Under the pieces are notes generated by a model that was not told the origin of the DNA, searched no databases, and saw nothing but the letters and a program-made list of their open reading frames with translations. Shown in pieces: positions 16,658 to 25,584 of a stretch of 64,000 bases of DNA. Made by a program: the position numbers and the translations under genes. Positions within the stretch are counted from its first letter, which is position 1; every line of letters starts with the position of its first letter. This DNA is from Oceanobacillus piezotolerans (GTDB taxonomy: Bacteria; Bacillota; Bacilli; Bacillales; Amphibacillaceae): assembly GCF_003665065.1 (NCBI RefSeq), contig NZ_RCHR01000002.1, forward strand, positions 496,001 through 560,000. Reading direction: 5' to 3'.

Positions 16658-18260
16658 CCTCTTGACTCCTTTCTGTATAAGGAATGTGAACCGTTATAAT
16701 CGTCCCTTTATTTTTTTCTGATAAAATGTCTAAGGTTCCATTAAAGATCTTGAGTTTCTTTTTGATATTGGCTAATCCATAGCCGTGATCGCCTTTTTTC
16801 GAACTTGCTAGAAATTGCTGCTGCTCATTAGCTGAAAAACCAGTACCATTGTCTTCAATTACATATCGCAGCACACCACCAACATGTTTTAATGTAAGTG
16901 TCAGATTTTTATGCTCCTTATGCTGCATCGCTTCCCATGCATTATCAAAGGTGTTGCCAATCACAGTAACCCATGTATCAATCAGTTCTGTACTCATACT
17001 TGGCCAAGGAATCCCACTTTGAATATGAACATTGACCTCCATCTTTTCCATCCAGCCAATTCTTTTCGCTAAATAGTGAGCAATACTTACATCCTCCACA
17101 AGCTTCTCCACATGGCTTACGGCACTAGCTGTTTTCAGGTGGTAACGATCGGAAAGGTCTTCAATGTAATCTTTTAATTCTTCATAGGATTCCGTTTCAA
17201 CCATCGCTTGGATTATATGAAGTTTATTCATAAATTCATGCGTTTCGCTTCTTAAGCTTTTTGCATAACTTTGAGTTCCGATAAGTTGCCTCATGATGTC
17301 ATGGAGCTGGCTTCGTTCATTAAAAGTTGCCAACGCACCGACACATTGTTCATACACATACATCGGAACCCTCGTAACAATCGTTTCGACATCACCCTTT
17401 TTGATTAACTCATGACTGGCAGCAGATTCCTTTGCTAAAGCGTCTTGCAGCTTTAACTCCGGCCAAATATGATCAATAGGAGTGTGCTCGAATTCACCCT
17501 GATAACCGGTACGCCTTAAGAATTGCTGAGCTCTATCATTCGCTAAAAGTACCTCTCCCGCATTATTAATCGCTAATATACCGTCATTAACGGCCTCAAG
17601 CATAGAGTTCCTTTCCTGAATGGCTAAAGCAATTTCCTTTGGTTCCATTCCATTTAAGGTTTTCTTGATTCGGTTTGCTAAAAACCAAGCACCGATAAGG
17701 CCAAGAAATAAACTAATCCCAGTTAGCAAAATAAGAATGATTTGATTTTCTAAAACTGCCTCTTTAACTGCACTTGTTGCAATTCCAACAGCAACAGCTC
17801 CAATTTGGTTCCCTTCATTGTCCCAAACTGGATGAAAAGCCCGCATGGACGGACCCAATGTGCCGATATCTTCTGACGTATATCTTTCACCATGAAAGAC
17901 TCTCTCTGCATCCGTTCCAACAAAGGTTTGACCAATTTGATTAGAATCTGGATGTGTTAAACGGACTTTATTATTATCCATAACGACTATATAAAGGAGA
18001 TTATTTTCTGCTCGAACGAGTTCCACATAATCCAATAGTTCCTGTGTGGGTTCTCCATCTATAAGCGATTTCTGAACTAGGTCATTATAAGCAATGTAGC
18101 TTGCACTACTTTGGACCTTTTCAGCTAGATATTCCCTTGTATTTTTGGATTGGTTATGAGCGACAAAAAAACTTAATATTAAGAGGGATAGTAAGACGAT
18201 GAGACCAGTAAACAACATTACTTGGCCTTTTAGTGAAATCTTTTCCGATAAATTCTGCAT
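16650..18260 (-). CDS. DcuS/CitA/MalK-type sensor histidine kinase
   Basis: A 536-residue membrane kinase. Helix 1 (about 13-34) and helix 2 (about 172-194) enclose an extracytoplasmic Cache/PAS domain with RLTHPDSNQIGQTF and FHPVWDNEGNQIGAVAVG, typical of citrate/C4-dicarboxylate sensors. A cytoplasmic PAS (about 215-290) follows. The phospho-acceptor His is in THEFMNKLHIIQ. The HATPase domain has NTFDNAWEAM, EDNGTGF and GYGLANIKKKL. It starts at ATG 18260 behind AAAGGAG. With the response regulator and transporter it forms a dicarboxylate-sensing and uptake unit; malate, succinate or fumarate is likely, not shown. Confidence 0.92.
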   Translation of the reverse strand: MQNLSEKISLKGQVMLFTGLIVLLSLLILSFFVAHNQSKNTREYLAEKVQSSASYIAYNDLVQKSLIDGEPTQELLDYVELVRAENNLLYIVVMDNNKVRLTHPDSNQIGQTFVGTDAERVFHGERYTSEDIGTLGPSMRAFHPVWDNEGNQIGAVAVGIATSAVKEAVLENQIILILLTGISLFLGLIGAWFLANRIKKTLNGMEPKEIALAIQERNSMLEAVNDGILAINNAGEVLLANDRAQQFLRRTGYQGEFEHTPIDHIWPELKLQDALAKESAASHELIKKGDVETIVTRVPMYVYEQCVGALATFNERSQLHDIMRQLIGTQSYAKSLRSETHEFMNKLHIIQAMVETESYEELKDYIEDLSDRYHLKTASAVSHVEKLVEDVSIAHYLAKRIGWMEKMEVNVHIQSGIPWPSMSTELIDTWVTVIGNTFDNAWEAMQHKEHKNLTLTLKHVGGVLRYVIEDNGTGFSANEQQQFLASSKKGDHGYGLANIKKKLKIFNGTLDILSEKNKGTIITVHIPYTERSQEDD

Positions 18261-18640
18261 CGTTTATACTCCTTTAATGTAAAAAAATGATGACTATCCT
18301 TCATTTATCCATCCATACTTTTTGTCCTCATATAAGTATGATAGGGATAGAGTTTAAGACGGTGGAGTTATTTCACACATTTAGAATTATTAAAATGGAC
18401 TATTCGAAATAAAGCTTTTATTTACTAGTATTATACAGTATAAAAGGTAGTTTCGGGGGAAATCAAAATATTTGAGGTAGTTTAGTAGAGGGTAATAGAA
18501 CGCTAGTTACAAAGTAACACTTCACTGTGGGGTTTTCTCTTTCAGTGCGGCTTTCACAACTTAACGTTTCAAATTCTGATTGATTTAGAGCAATTTATTG
18601 GACCGCAGCGCCTGCTCCTGTGGTCCTTCTGTTTTCCCCT
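18261..18640. other. 380-base gap between the sensor kinase and the gntR gene
   Basis: A short palindrome, GTTAC-AAA-GTAAC, is at 18506-18518. A minus-strand TGTATAAT-like box is at about 18430 but has no matching -35. The GntR gene ends just to the right with no strong terminator that I can see. No gene is recognised. Confidence 0.4.
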
Positions 18641-19363
18641 TTACAGCGTTCTTTTTCGATAGACATTAAATGCAATTTGATCCGATTTAAAATAATTAAT
18701 AGAATATAAGACAGGACGATTAGTCTGGTCGAAATGCACCTGACGTAAAATCAAGAGAGGTGTGTCCTTATCGCAGTCCATGATTTCGGAAATCTCTTCA
18801 TGGTAACTAATGGTTTTTATTTGTGCTTCTGCATAACTAACCTTAATTCCTTCCTTTTCTAGAGAGCCAAGGATGGATTCCTGATTTAGCTTGAATCCTT
18901 TCGGCAGCAGATTTGCAGGGATTTTATCAATGCAATATACAAGTGGCGAACTGTCCGCTGTCCGAACACGCTTCACTAAGAAGACTTGCTCATTCTCTTT
19001 TAAATCCAACTCACCTATATCATCACTATGTGGTTCTACAAATCCAGTGAAATGGATTTCCGTTCCAGGTTGTTTTCCTTCTCTTGCAATCATATCTGTA
19101 ATACTGAAAAGCTCTTCTATCCCATTAGAGAATACTGGCTTCTTATTAACAAACGTGCCAATGCCATGCTTCCGGATAATGATATTTTCTTCCTCAAGAA
19201 TTCTTAATGCCTCTCTTAATGTGTTACGAGAGACTCCTAATTCTTTGGCAAACATCATTTCAGAGGGAAGGCGTTCACCTGGCTCTAATTCTCCATTATT
19301 TATTTTCTCTTTAATTTGCTCAATCACAATTAAATATCGTGGTGTCTGGTAGTTATACTGCAT
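18641..19363 (-). CDS. GntR/HutC-family regulator (UTRA domain), likely for nucleoside genes
   Basis: A 240-residue regulator. The N-terminal winged helix (residues about 8-75) has GERLPSEMMFAKELGVSRNT, the classic GntR motif. The C-terminal UTRA effector-binding domain ends LLILRQVHFDQTNRPVLYS. It starts at ATG 19363 behind AAAGGAGGGG. It lies on the same strand, downstream of the pdp-deoB-punA-deoC genes and the NCS2 permease. I infer that it senses a nucleoside metabolite and represses the pdp promoter, where two related palindromes lie. That link is untested. Confidence 0.85.
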   Translation of the reverse strand: MQYNYQTPRYLIVIEQIKEKINNGELEPGERLPSEMMFAKELGVSRNTLREALRILEEENIIIRKHGIGTFVNKKPVFSNGIEELFSITDMIAREGKQPGTEIHFTGFVEPHSDDIGELDLKENEQVFLVKRVRTADSSPLVYCIDKIPANLLPKGFKLNQESILGSLEKEGIKVSYAEAQIKTISYHEEISEIMDCDKDTPLLILRQVHFDQTNRPVLYSINYFKSDQIAFNVYRKRTL

Positions 19364-19393
19364 GATTTCCCCTCCTTTTTTCTTTATTTATGT

Positions 19394-19407
19394 TGAAATT
19401 GCTTTCA
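19394..19407. promoter_or_regulatory. cre-like site upstream of the gntR gene
   Basis: TGAAATTGCTTTCA differs from the cre consensus TGWAANCGNTNWCA at one position (C to T at position 7). It sits inside the longer palindrome TTGAAATTGCTTTCAA about 30-45 bases before the GntR start. Confidence 0.4.
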
Positions 19408-19424
19408 AAATAAGCTATAAAGTT

Positions 19425-19665
19425 AGAGACTGGTGCACAGCCAATAATTTTTGACCCAAAAGAAGAACAACGCTCTAAATTAGCGGAGGAAATATACGTA
19501 GACTCTCCTACGGGAGGACAGGCCTAGATGAGACCCCGCAGTGCGAAGCACGAGGAGGCTCAACAGCCGCCCGTGGAAAGCGAAGTATATTTCCGGAGCG
19601 GTATTTCACCGCTAGCTAAAGTTCCGTATGCTTCTTTTAGACAAACCCCTGTTGTCCCAGCCTCT
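19425..19665. repeat. Long imperfect-palindrome repeat element (Bacillaceae intergenic repeat type)
   Basis: Nested inverted arms span about 240 bases. The outer arms are AGAGACTGG at 19425 and CCAGCCTCT at 19657-19665. The inner arms are GCGGAGGAAATATAC (19483-19497) and GTATATTTCCGGAGC (19585-19599). The core contains GGAGGACAGGCCTAGATGAG and GAGACCCCGCAGTGCGAAGC, words I recognise from dispersed intergenic repeats of many Bacillaceae. There is no coding frame. It lies between the permease and gntR genes, could fold into a long RNA hairpin, and may separate their expression. Confidence 0.7.
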
Positions 19666-19673
19666 TTTTCCAA

Positions 19674-20972
19674 TCAAACTCCCTGTAGCAAAAAGTGAAA
19701 CAAAAATAAACCAGCAATAATATATAATGGCTTTGATACTTCATTCGCTTTTCCTACCGCAAGTTTCGTAATAGGATAGGCAATAAAGCCGATCGCTATT
19801 CCGTCTGCAATGCTATAGGAGAAAGGAATCATCATCATAATTAAAAAGGCAGGGATGGCATCAGATAAATCCTGAAAATTAATATTTCTTACATTTTGTA
19901 CCATTAATGCCCCAACGATAATTAAGATTGGTGAGATGGCACTCCCCGGAATCACATTTATAAACGGAATAAAGAAAAAGGATAAAAGAAACAGTATACC
20001 TGTTACAATTGACGTAATTCCTGTTCTCCCGCCTGCTGCAATTCCAGCTGCCCCCTCTGCTGTGGACACAGAAGGACTTGATCCGAATACACCGCTAAAC
20101 ATAGCGGATATCGATACGGCACGTACACCAGCTTTATATTTTTCTGGCTGTTTTGCGTCCATTACTTGTCCGTTTACTAATCCAATATTCTCAAACACTA
20201 ATACCATCGTTAATGAAAAAACTGCAATCCAAAAAGCGATATTAGTTATTCCATCAAAGGACATGCCTATGAATACCCCAGCATAATCATTAGCAGATAA
20301 ACTGGAGTTACCAATTTGACTTACATCAAGTAAGCCAAACATCCATGCAATCATTGTCCCTATAAAAATGGTAAGTAGAAAATTCCCTGGAACATTACGG
20401 AGAAAGAGAATAATTGCAATTAAAAAGGTTAAAAAGAATGCAATTACCTCTGGACTTGCAATGTCCCCTAAAGCAATGATTGAATGCTCTCCTTTAACGA
20501 CAATATGGCTCTTCTCTAATCCAATCAGTGCCAAAAACAAACCCAGACCAACCGAAATAGCATCTTTTAGAGTACTTGGAATCGATTTTGTCAGCGTTTG
20601 AAGCAGTGGTGTAAAAGCCACCACCATAAAAACAATACCGGAGATAAATACCACACCAAGCGCTTCCTGCCACGTAAGTCCCATTGAATGCACAAAGGTA
20701 TACGTAAACATTGCATTAACTCCCATACCTGGTACAAGGATCAACGGGAGATTTGCTCCAAATCCAACGATAAAGCAGCCGGCAACAGACATAAGGATTG
20801 TTGCCCATACAGCTGCCTCGACTGGAATTCCAGCGTCAGCCAATATCGTGGAATTGACAATAATAATATAAACGATCGCGAAAAAGGAAATGAACCCTGC
20901 TAAAACCTCTCTTTTTAACGAGGAACCTTTATCGTAAACACCTGTCAGTTGATTTAATCTTTCTTTAAACAT
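19674..20972 (-). CDS. NCS2 (AzgA/PbuG-type) purine permease
   Basis: A 432-residue membrane transporter of the AzgA/PbuG branch of the xanthine/uracil permease superfamily, which imports hypoxanthine, guanine or adenine with protons. Characteristic pieces are FFAIVYIIIVNSTILADAG, NLPLILVPGMGVNAMFTY, GLEKSHIVV and FGSSPSVSTAEGAAGIAAGGRTG. The start was set at ATG 20972, 8 bases after AAGGA; a TTG three bases upstream is also in frame. It follows deoC by 59 bases on the same strand, so it fits the end of the nucleoside salvage operon. No purine riboswitch is seen in the gap. Confidence 0.88.
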   Translation of the reverse strand: MFKERLNQLTGVYDKGSSLKREVLAGFISFFAIVYIIIVNSTILADAGIPVEAAVWATILMSVAGCFIVGFGANLPLILVPGMGVNAMFTYTFVHSMGLTWQEALGVVFISGIVFMVVAFTPLLQTLTKSIPSTLKDAISVGLGLFLALIGLEKSHIVVKGEHSIIALGDIASPEVIAFFLTFLIAIILFLRNVPGNFLLTIFIGTMIAWMFGLLDVSQIGNSSLSANDYAGVFIGMSFDGITNIAFWIAVFSLTMVLVFENIGLVNGQVMDAKQPEKYKAGVRAVSISAMFSGVFGSSPSVSTAEGAAGIAAGGRTGITSIVTGILFLLSFFFIPFINVIPGSAISPILIIVGALMVQNVRNINFQDLSDAIPAFLIMMMIPFSYSIADGIAIGFIAYPITKLAVGKANEVSKPLYIIAGLFLFHFLLQGV

Positions 20973-21031
20973 CAAGACTTTCCTTCTAAAAAATATCCCT
21001 CGCCCACCCAGTCCTTAAAGACCAATAAATA

Positions 21032-21688
21032 TTACTTACTTTCGTTTACAATAGCAACACTAGAGCTAGCACCAATTCTTGAAGCGCCCGCTTCAATCAT
21101 CTCATTAGCTGTTTCAAAATCACGTACACCACCAGATGCTTTCACACCGATATCTGGCCCTACTGTTTCACGCATTAGGCGAATATCTTCTACCGTTGCT
21201 CCACCTGTAGAGAAACCAGTGGAAGTTTTTACATAATCCGCTCCAGCTTGAACAGCTAATTTACATGCTTTTACTTTTTCTTCATCTGTTAAAAGACTTG
21301 TTTCAATAATCACCTTTACAAGTGCTTTTCCTTTTGCAGACTCCACAACGCCACGGATATCTGCTTCTACTTCCTCGTCTTGGCCAGATTTTAGTTTTCC
21401 AACAGGGATAACCATATCCACTTCGGTTGCACCTTTAGCAATCGCATCCTTTGTTTCTGCAATTTTCACTTCCGTCGTATTCGCACCTAGTGGGAACCCG
21501 ATCACCGTACAAACATCCACCTCTGTGTCTTTTAACATGCTTGCTGCTGATTCTACCCATAAAGGATTTACACAAACAGAATAGAAGTTATATTCCTTCG
21601 CTTCTGCACAAAGCTTTTCAATTTGTTCCTTTGTCGCTTCTGGTTTTAATAATGTATGGTCAATCTTATTAGCTAATGCTTGATTCAT
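21032..21688 (-). CDS. deoC: Deoxyribose-phosphate aldolase
   Basis: A 218-residue class I aldolase splitting 2-deoxyribose 5-phosphate into glyceraldehyde 3-phosphate and acetaldehyde. Signatures are [11 protein letters not shown] at the N-terminus, [22 protein letters not shown] and the Schiff-base Lys in [15 protein letters not shown], then [10 protein letters not shown]. It starts at ATG 21688 behind GGAAGG. It is the fourth gene of the pdp-deoB-punA-deoC order, which carries deoxyribonucleoside carbon into glycolysis. Confidence 0.96.
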   Translation of the reverse strand: MNQALANKIDHTLLKPEATKEQIEKLCAEAKEYNFYSVCVNPLWVESAASMLKDTEVDVCTVIGFPLGANTTEVKIAETKDAIAKGATEVDMVIPVGKLKSGQDEEVEADIRGVVESAKGKALVKVIIETSLLTDEEKVKACKLAVQAGADYVKTSTGFSTGGATVEDIRLMRETVGPDIGVKASGGVRDFETANEMIEAGASRIGASSSVAIVNESK

Positions 21689-21703
21689 ATTCTCATGCCT
21701 TCC

Positions 21704-22525
21704 TTATCTACTAAAATTCGTAATGATTTCTTTTACTAAACTTAAGAAATTCTCTTTTACCTGTTCCGCTGTTTCCATTACTTCATCATGGGATAGAGGC
21801 TGATCAAGAATTCCTGCAGCCATATTGGTAATACAGGAAAGACCGGCAACCTTCATTCCGCTATGACGAGCTACAATGACCTCAGGCACTGTAGACATAC
21901 CTACTGCATCGCCGCCAATCTTCTGAAGCATGCGAATTTCCGCCGGGGTTTCGTAGCTTGGACCACTGTTCCAAACGTAAACACCCTCTTGTAATTTTAT
22001 ATTTAATGTTTTTGCTGCTTCCCTTACAAGGTTCTGTAAATCTCTATCATATGCATTAGTCATATCAGGGAAACGTACACCTAATTCTGGATCATTTGGT
22101 CCGATAAGCGGATTTGCTCCTGCATTATTAATATGGTCCGTAATGATCATCAGATCACCGGCTTCAAAATCCGGGTTCACTCCACCTGCAGCATTCGTGA
22201 CGATTAATGTTTCCACCTGTAATTCCTTCATGACACGGACAGGAAAAGTAACCGCCTCTAAATCATAGCCTTCATAGTAATGAAAACGTCCCTGCATCGC
22301 TACAACAGGAACATCTTGAAGTGTTCCAATTACTAGCTGACCTGCATGTCCCTCTACTGTAGATACAGGAAACCCCGGAATATCTCCATACTTAATTTTG
22401 ACTGGGTTTTCTATTTCATCTGCCAATACGCCTAGTCCAGAACCTAGAATTAAACCGATCTTTGGCGTGACGTTTATCTTTCCTTGAATCATACTTGCTG
22501 CTTTTTGAATAGCTTCTTTATTCAT
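21704..22525 (-). CDS. punA: Purine-nucleoside phosphorylase (trimeric, PunA/PupG type)
   Basis: A 273-residue phosphorylase cleaving purine nucleosides and deoxynucleosides to base and (deoxy)ribose 1-phosphate. It is the low-molecular-mass trimeric type, with GLILGSGLGVLAD, the phosphate-binding GHAGQLV and GRFHYYEGY, VTNAAGGVNPDF, the base-site EAGDLMIITDHIN and SCITNMAAG. It starts at ATG 22525 after AAGGAGG, 11 bases beyond deoB. Its product feeds DeoB. Confidence 0.96.
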   Translation of the reverse strand: MNKEAIQKAASMIQGKINVTPKIGLILGSGLGVLADEIENPVKIKYGDIPGFPVSTVEGHAGQLVIGTLQDVPVVAMQGRFHYYEGYDLEAVTFPVRVMKELQVETLIVTNAAGGVNPDFEAGDLMIITDHINNAGANPLIGPNDPELGVRFPDMTNAYDRDLQNLVREAAKTLNIKLQEGVYVWNSGPSYETPAEIRMLQKIGGDAVGMSTVPEVIVARHSGMKVAGLSCITNMAAGILDQPLSHDEVMETAEQVKENFLSLVKEIITNFSR

Positions 22526-22536
22526 AAAGGGCCTCC

Positions 22537-23718
22537 TTATTTAATATCGTTTAAAAAGCTTTTTCCAAACTTCGGAGAATCAACTTGGAAGTTATCTGCG
22601 ACGGTTTCACCTATATCTGCAAAGGTCTCTCTAATCTGCAGTTCACGTCCTTCTTCTATTCCCTTGTGGTATACAACTAGGGGAACATACTCCCTTGTAT
22701 GGTCTGTTCCATGATGTATTGGATCATTTCCATGATCTGCTGTGATAATAAGCAAATCATCTTCTCTTAATTTTTCAAATACCTCTGTAAGTCGTGCATC
22801 ATATTCTTCTAATGCATCCCCGTAGCCTTGCGGATCACGGCGATGACCAAATTTAGCATCAAAGTCTACCAGATTTACAAAGCTAAGTCCTGTAAATTCC
22901 ATATCCATGGTTTGTAATAATTTATCCATGCCATCCATGTTAGAGGTAGTGCGAAGAGACTTGGTTACCCCTTCTCCATCATAAATATCGGCGATTTTTC
23001 CAATTGCTAGCACATCATAATCCGCATCCTTCAACTCATTCATGACCGTACGACCAAATGGCTTTAATGCATAGTCATGACGATTTGCCGTACGTTCGAA
23101 ATTGCCTGGTTCGCCAACGAATGGGCGAGCAATGACACGGCCAATCATATATTTAGGATCGTTCATTAGTTCTCTTGCGAATTCACAGATTTCATAAAGC
23201 TCCTCTAATGGAACAATCTCTTCATGGGCAGCAATTTGCAGAACAGAATCAGCAGAAGTGTAGACAATTAAGCTGCCATCCTTCATATGCTCTTCCCCTA
23301 ATTCTTCGAGAATCTCAGTTCCAGAAGCCGGTTTGTTTGCAATGACTTTGCGTCCTGTTTTCTCTTCCAGCTTTTGAATAACTTCATCCGGAAAACCTTC
23401 TGGGAAGGTTTGGAATGGCGTATCAATGTGAAGCCCCATGATTTCCCAGTGGCCTGTCATCGTATCCTTTCCAGCAGATGCTTCTTGCATTTTCGTATAA
23501 TGTGCTAATGGTTTGTCAGCTTTTTCAATCCCTTTGATTTCACGGATATTGCTAAGGCCAAGTTTTCCCATATTTGGCATATGTAAGCCACCACGATGCT
23601 CAGCGATATGACCTAATGTGTCCGCACCTTTGTCGTTATATGCTTCTGCATCTGGGGATTCGCCAATTCCAACCGAGTCCATGACAATTAAAAATACACG
23701 TTTAAATTCTTTACTCAT
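22537..23718 (-). CDS. deoB: Phosphopentomutase
   Basis: A 393-residue alkaline-phosphatase-superfamily mutase converting (deoxy)ribose 1-phosphate to the 5-phosphate with Mn2+. Metal ligands lie in [22 protein letters not shown] and [10 protein letters not shown]. The phosphorylated Thr is in [11 protein letters not shown]. The length is normal and the ATG at 23718 follows AAAGGAGG. A small hairpin lies in the gap from pdp. It links Pdp and PunA products to DeoC. Confidence 0.96.
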   Translation of the reverse strand: MSKEFKRVFLIVMDSVGIGESPDAEAYNDKGADTLGHIAEHRGGLHMPNMGKLGLSNIREIKGIEKADKPLAHYTKMQEASAGKDTMTGHWEIMGLHIDTPFQTFPEGFPDEVIQKLEEKTGRKVIANKPASGTEILEELGEEHMKDGSLIVYTSADSVLQIAAHEEIVPLEELYEICEFARELMNDPKYMIGRVIARPFVGEPGNFERTANRHDYALKPFGRTVMNELKDADYDVLAIGKIADIYDGEGVTKSLRTTSNMDGMDKLLQTMDMEFTGLSFVNLVDFDAKFGHRRDPQGYGDALEEYDARLTEVFEKLREDDLLIITADHGNDPIHHGTDHTREYVPLVVYHKGIEEGRELQIRETFADIGETVADNFQVDSPKFGKSFLNDIK

Positions 23719-23759
23719 TTTTATATCCTCCTTTAATAAGGCTTTGGTACATGATGAAT

Positions 23760-23779
23760 AAGGACCTTGACTGGTCCTT
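23760..23779 (-). other. Small hairpin at the pdp stop codon
   Basis: AAGGACC (23760-23766) pairs with GGTCCTT (23773-23779) with a 6-base loop, covering the pdp stop. The following T tract is weak, so an mRNA stability or partial termination role between pdp and deoB is more likely than a full stop. Confidence 0.4.
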
Positions 23780-25082
23780 ATTCATAGATGACATCGTAAA
23801 TAAGAGAATGAGCTTCCACTTTTGTTTCTGAAGTATTGTAAGCATGGTGGATTTTCTCTACTACTTCGGAAACCTCTTCACGATTACTATGAATCGTCAC
23901 AAGAGAATCTCCTTTCTTTACTTTATCACCAATCTTCTTGTTTAAAACCAATCCAACGGCTAAATCTATTTCAGATTCTTTTGTTAATCGCCCTGCACCA
24001 AGCATGCTTGCTGCAATTCCAATTTCATCTGCCGTAATTTCAGAAACATAGCCGTCTTCTTTTGCTTCCACTTCAAATGTGAAAGAAGCAGTTGGCAGCT
24101 TAGACGGTTCATCGATTACGGAAGCATCTCCACCTTGTGCAGAAATAAAGGTCTTAAAGGTCTCTAGCGCCTTACCAGATTGAATTGCTTCTTCAAGCAT
24201 CGCTCTTGCTTCTTCTATCGAATCTGCCTTTTTACCGAGGTAAACCATACGGCTTCCGAGTGTTAGGCAAAGTTCCGCTAAATCCTCTGGTCCATTTCCC
24301 TTTAATGTATCAATCGCTTCTTTTACTTCCAGTGCATTTCCCACTGCAAACCCTAATGGTTGATTCATATCGGAAATTACAGCAATCGTTTCACGACCTG
24401 CACCGTTACCAATTTGCACCATCGCATGCGCCAATTCCTTAGCTCCATCTAAATCTTTCATAAATGCCCCGGAACCAGTCTTCACATCCAATACAATCGC
24501 ATCAGCACCAGATGCAATTTTCTTACTCATAATCGAGCTTGCAATAAGTGGAATAGAATCAACCGTTGCCGTAACATCTCGTAAACCGTAAAGCTTCTTA
24601 TCTGCAGGAGTTAAGTTTCCACTTTGACCTACAACTGCAATTTTATTTTTATTAACTAATTCAGTGAATGTAGTTCCGTCCAGCTCCACTTGGAAGCCCT
24701 TAATTGATTCAAGCTTATCAACGGTTCCGCCTGTATGGCCCAGTCCACGACCAGACATTTTCGCTATCGGTACACCAACAGAGGCAACAAGCGGAGCAAG
24801 AATTAATGTGGTCGTATCTCCCACCCCACCTGTACTATGCTTATCGACCTTGATTCCAGCAATCGCTGAAAGGTCCACCTGATCACCTGATTCTACCATT
24901 GCTTTTGTTAAATGAATTCTTTCATCCTTTGTCATATCCTTAAAATAAATCGCCATAGCAAATGCAGACATTTGATAATCTGGAATATCTCCATTAGTAT
25001 AGCCACTTATGGCGAAATCAATTTCTTCTTTTGTTAATTCAAAACCATCACGTTTTCTCTCAATAATATCAATCATTCTCAT
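23778..25082 (-). CDS. pdp: Pyrimidine-nucleoside phosphorylase
   Basis: A 434-residue dimeric phosphorylase acting on uridine, thymidine and deoxyuridine. The signature [20 protein letters not shown] is near residues 80-100, with [18 protein letters not shown] following. The C-terminal domain ends LIYDVIYE. It starts at ATG 25082 ([13 protein letters not shown], the usual family start). It is the first gene of the operon, with a 120-base leader behind a strong sigma-A promoter, two operator-like palindromes and a cre-like site. Confidence 0.96.
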   Translation of the reverse strand: MRMIDIIERKRDGFELTKEEIDFAISGYTNGDIPDYQMSAFAMAIYFKDMTKDERIHLTKAMVESGDQVDLSAIAGIKVDKHSTGGVGDTTTLILAPLVASVGVPIAKMSGRGLGHTGGTVDKLESIKGFQVELDGTTFTELVNKNKIAVVGQSGNLTPADKKLYGLRDVTATVDSIPLIASSIMSKKIASGADAIVLDVKTGSGAFMKDLDGAKELAHAMVQIGNGAGRETIAVISDMNQPLGFAVGNALEVKEAIDTLKGNGPEDLAELCLTLGSRMVYLGKKADSIEEARAMLEEAIQSGKALETFKTFISAQGGDASVIDEPSKLPTASFTFEVEAKEDGYVSEITADEIGIAASMLGAGRLTKESEIDLAVGLVLNKKIGDKVKKGDSLVTIHSNREEVSEVVEKIHHAYNTSETKVEAHSLIYDVIYE

Positions 25083-25164
25083 TGGTAATCATCCCTTTTA
25101 ATTTATAATAATTTATATTCATAGCATGAAACATTTCGACTCAAACAATTACGATCAGTTAATA

Positions 25165-25178
25165 ATCGGATGTCCAAC
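25165..25178. promoter_or_regulatory. Operator-like palindrome O2 downstream of the pdp promoter
   Basis: ATCGGATGTCCAAC resembles O1 (GTTAGACGTCCAAC) and shares GRYGTCCAAC. It is centred about 33 bases after the predicted start point and 54 bases from O1, close to five helical turns, so one repressor could bridge both. Confidence 0.45.
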
Positions 25179-25181
25179 CTT

Positions 25182-25195
25182 TGAAAACTCTTTCA
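25182..25195. promoter_or_regulatory. cre-like site between the pdp promoter and O2
   Basis: TGAAAACTCTTTCA matches the cre consensus at 13 of 14 positions (G to T at position 8). It is centred near +16, a typical position for CcpA repression. Confidence 0.5.
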
Positions 25196-25210
25196 AATTC
25201 TACCATACAT

Positions 25211-25239
25211 ATTATAAAGTTAGACGTCCAACAAGTCAA
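25211..25239 (-). promoter_or_regulatory. Sigma-A promoter of the pdp operon with operator O1 in the spacer
   Basis: On the minus strand TTGACT (25239-25234), a 17-base spacer and TATAAT (25216-25211) form a near-consensus promoter. The spacer holds GTTGGACGTCTAAC (25219-25232), an imperfect palindrome around GACGTC, so a bound repressor would block RNA polymerase. Confidence 0.75.
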
Positions 25240-25304
25240 GAATAGCTATAAATACTACCTTTAAGAACAAGATACCAGAACCCCTATTTGCAATTGAGAA
25301 GACA

Positions 25305-25435
25305 TTACTTAAACTCAACCCAGTCCTCTCAAAAGTTGCTCCTTTCATGGCAAAACTCACCCCGAACCTTTACAAAGTTGACCCACTAGTCAAAACTCAA
25401 TCCTCGCCCTGCCAAGGTCGCTCCTCACCGAAGCA
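25305..25435 (-). repeat. Degenerate tandem repeat, about 40-base units
   Basis: Read on the minus strand, similar units follow one another: GGATTGAGTTTTGACTAGTG, then GGGTGAGTTTTGCCATGAAA, then GGTTGAGTTTAAG. Each is followed by an (A/G)CAACTTT(T/G)-like half. The array is non-coding and lies between the pdp promoter and the galU terminator. A related sequence occurs near 54615. Confidence 0.5.
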
Positions 25436-25550
25436 TGCTCAAATAACTTTCCCTATATAAAAAAATATTCCTTGTGTGACCATTTATTAAACTTTATTTT
25501 CCTATAATATCGGACGGTCGAATACGTTATCATACTATAAAATGAAAATA

Positions 25551-25578
25551 GGAAGCGCGGGATTTCCCGTTCGCTTCC
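25551..25578 (-). terminator. Terminator of galU
   Basis: GGAAGCG pairs with CGCTTCC, with the inner CGGGA/TCCCG extending the stem. On the minus strand it is followed by TATTTTCATTTT. It begins 7 bases after the galU stop. Confidence 0.85.
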
Positions 25579-25584
25579 ATCTCC

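Noticed and set aside
20976-21031. Possible purine riboswitch before the NCS2 permease
   Set aside because: The gap to deoC is only about 55 bases and shows none of the three-way-junction landmarks.
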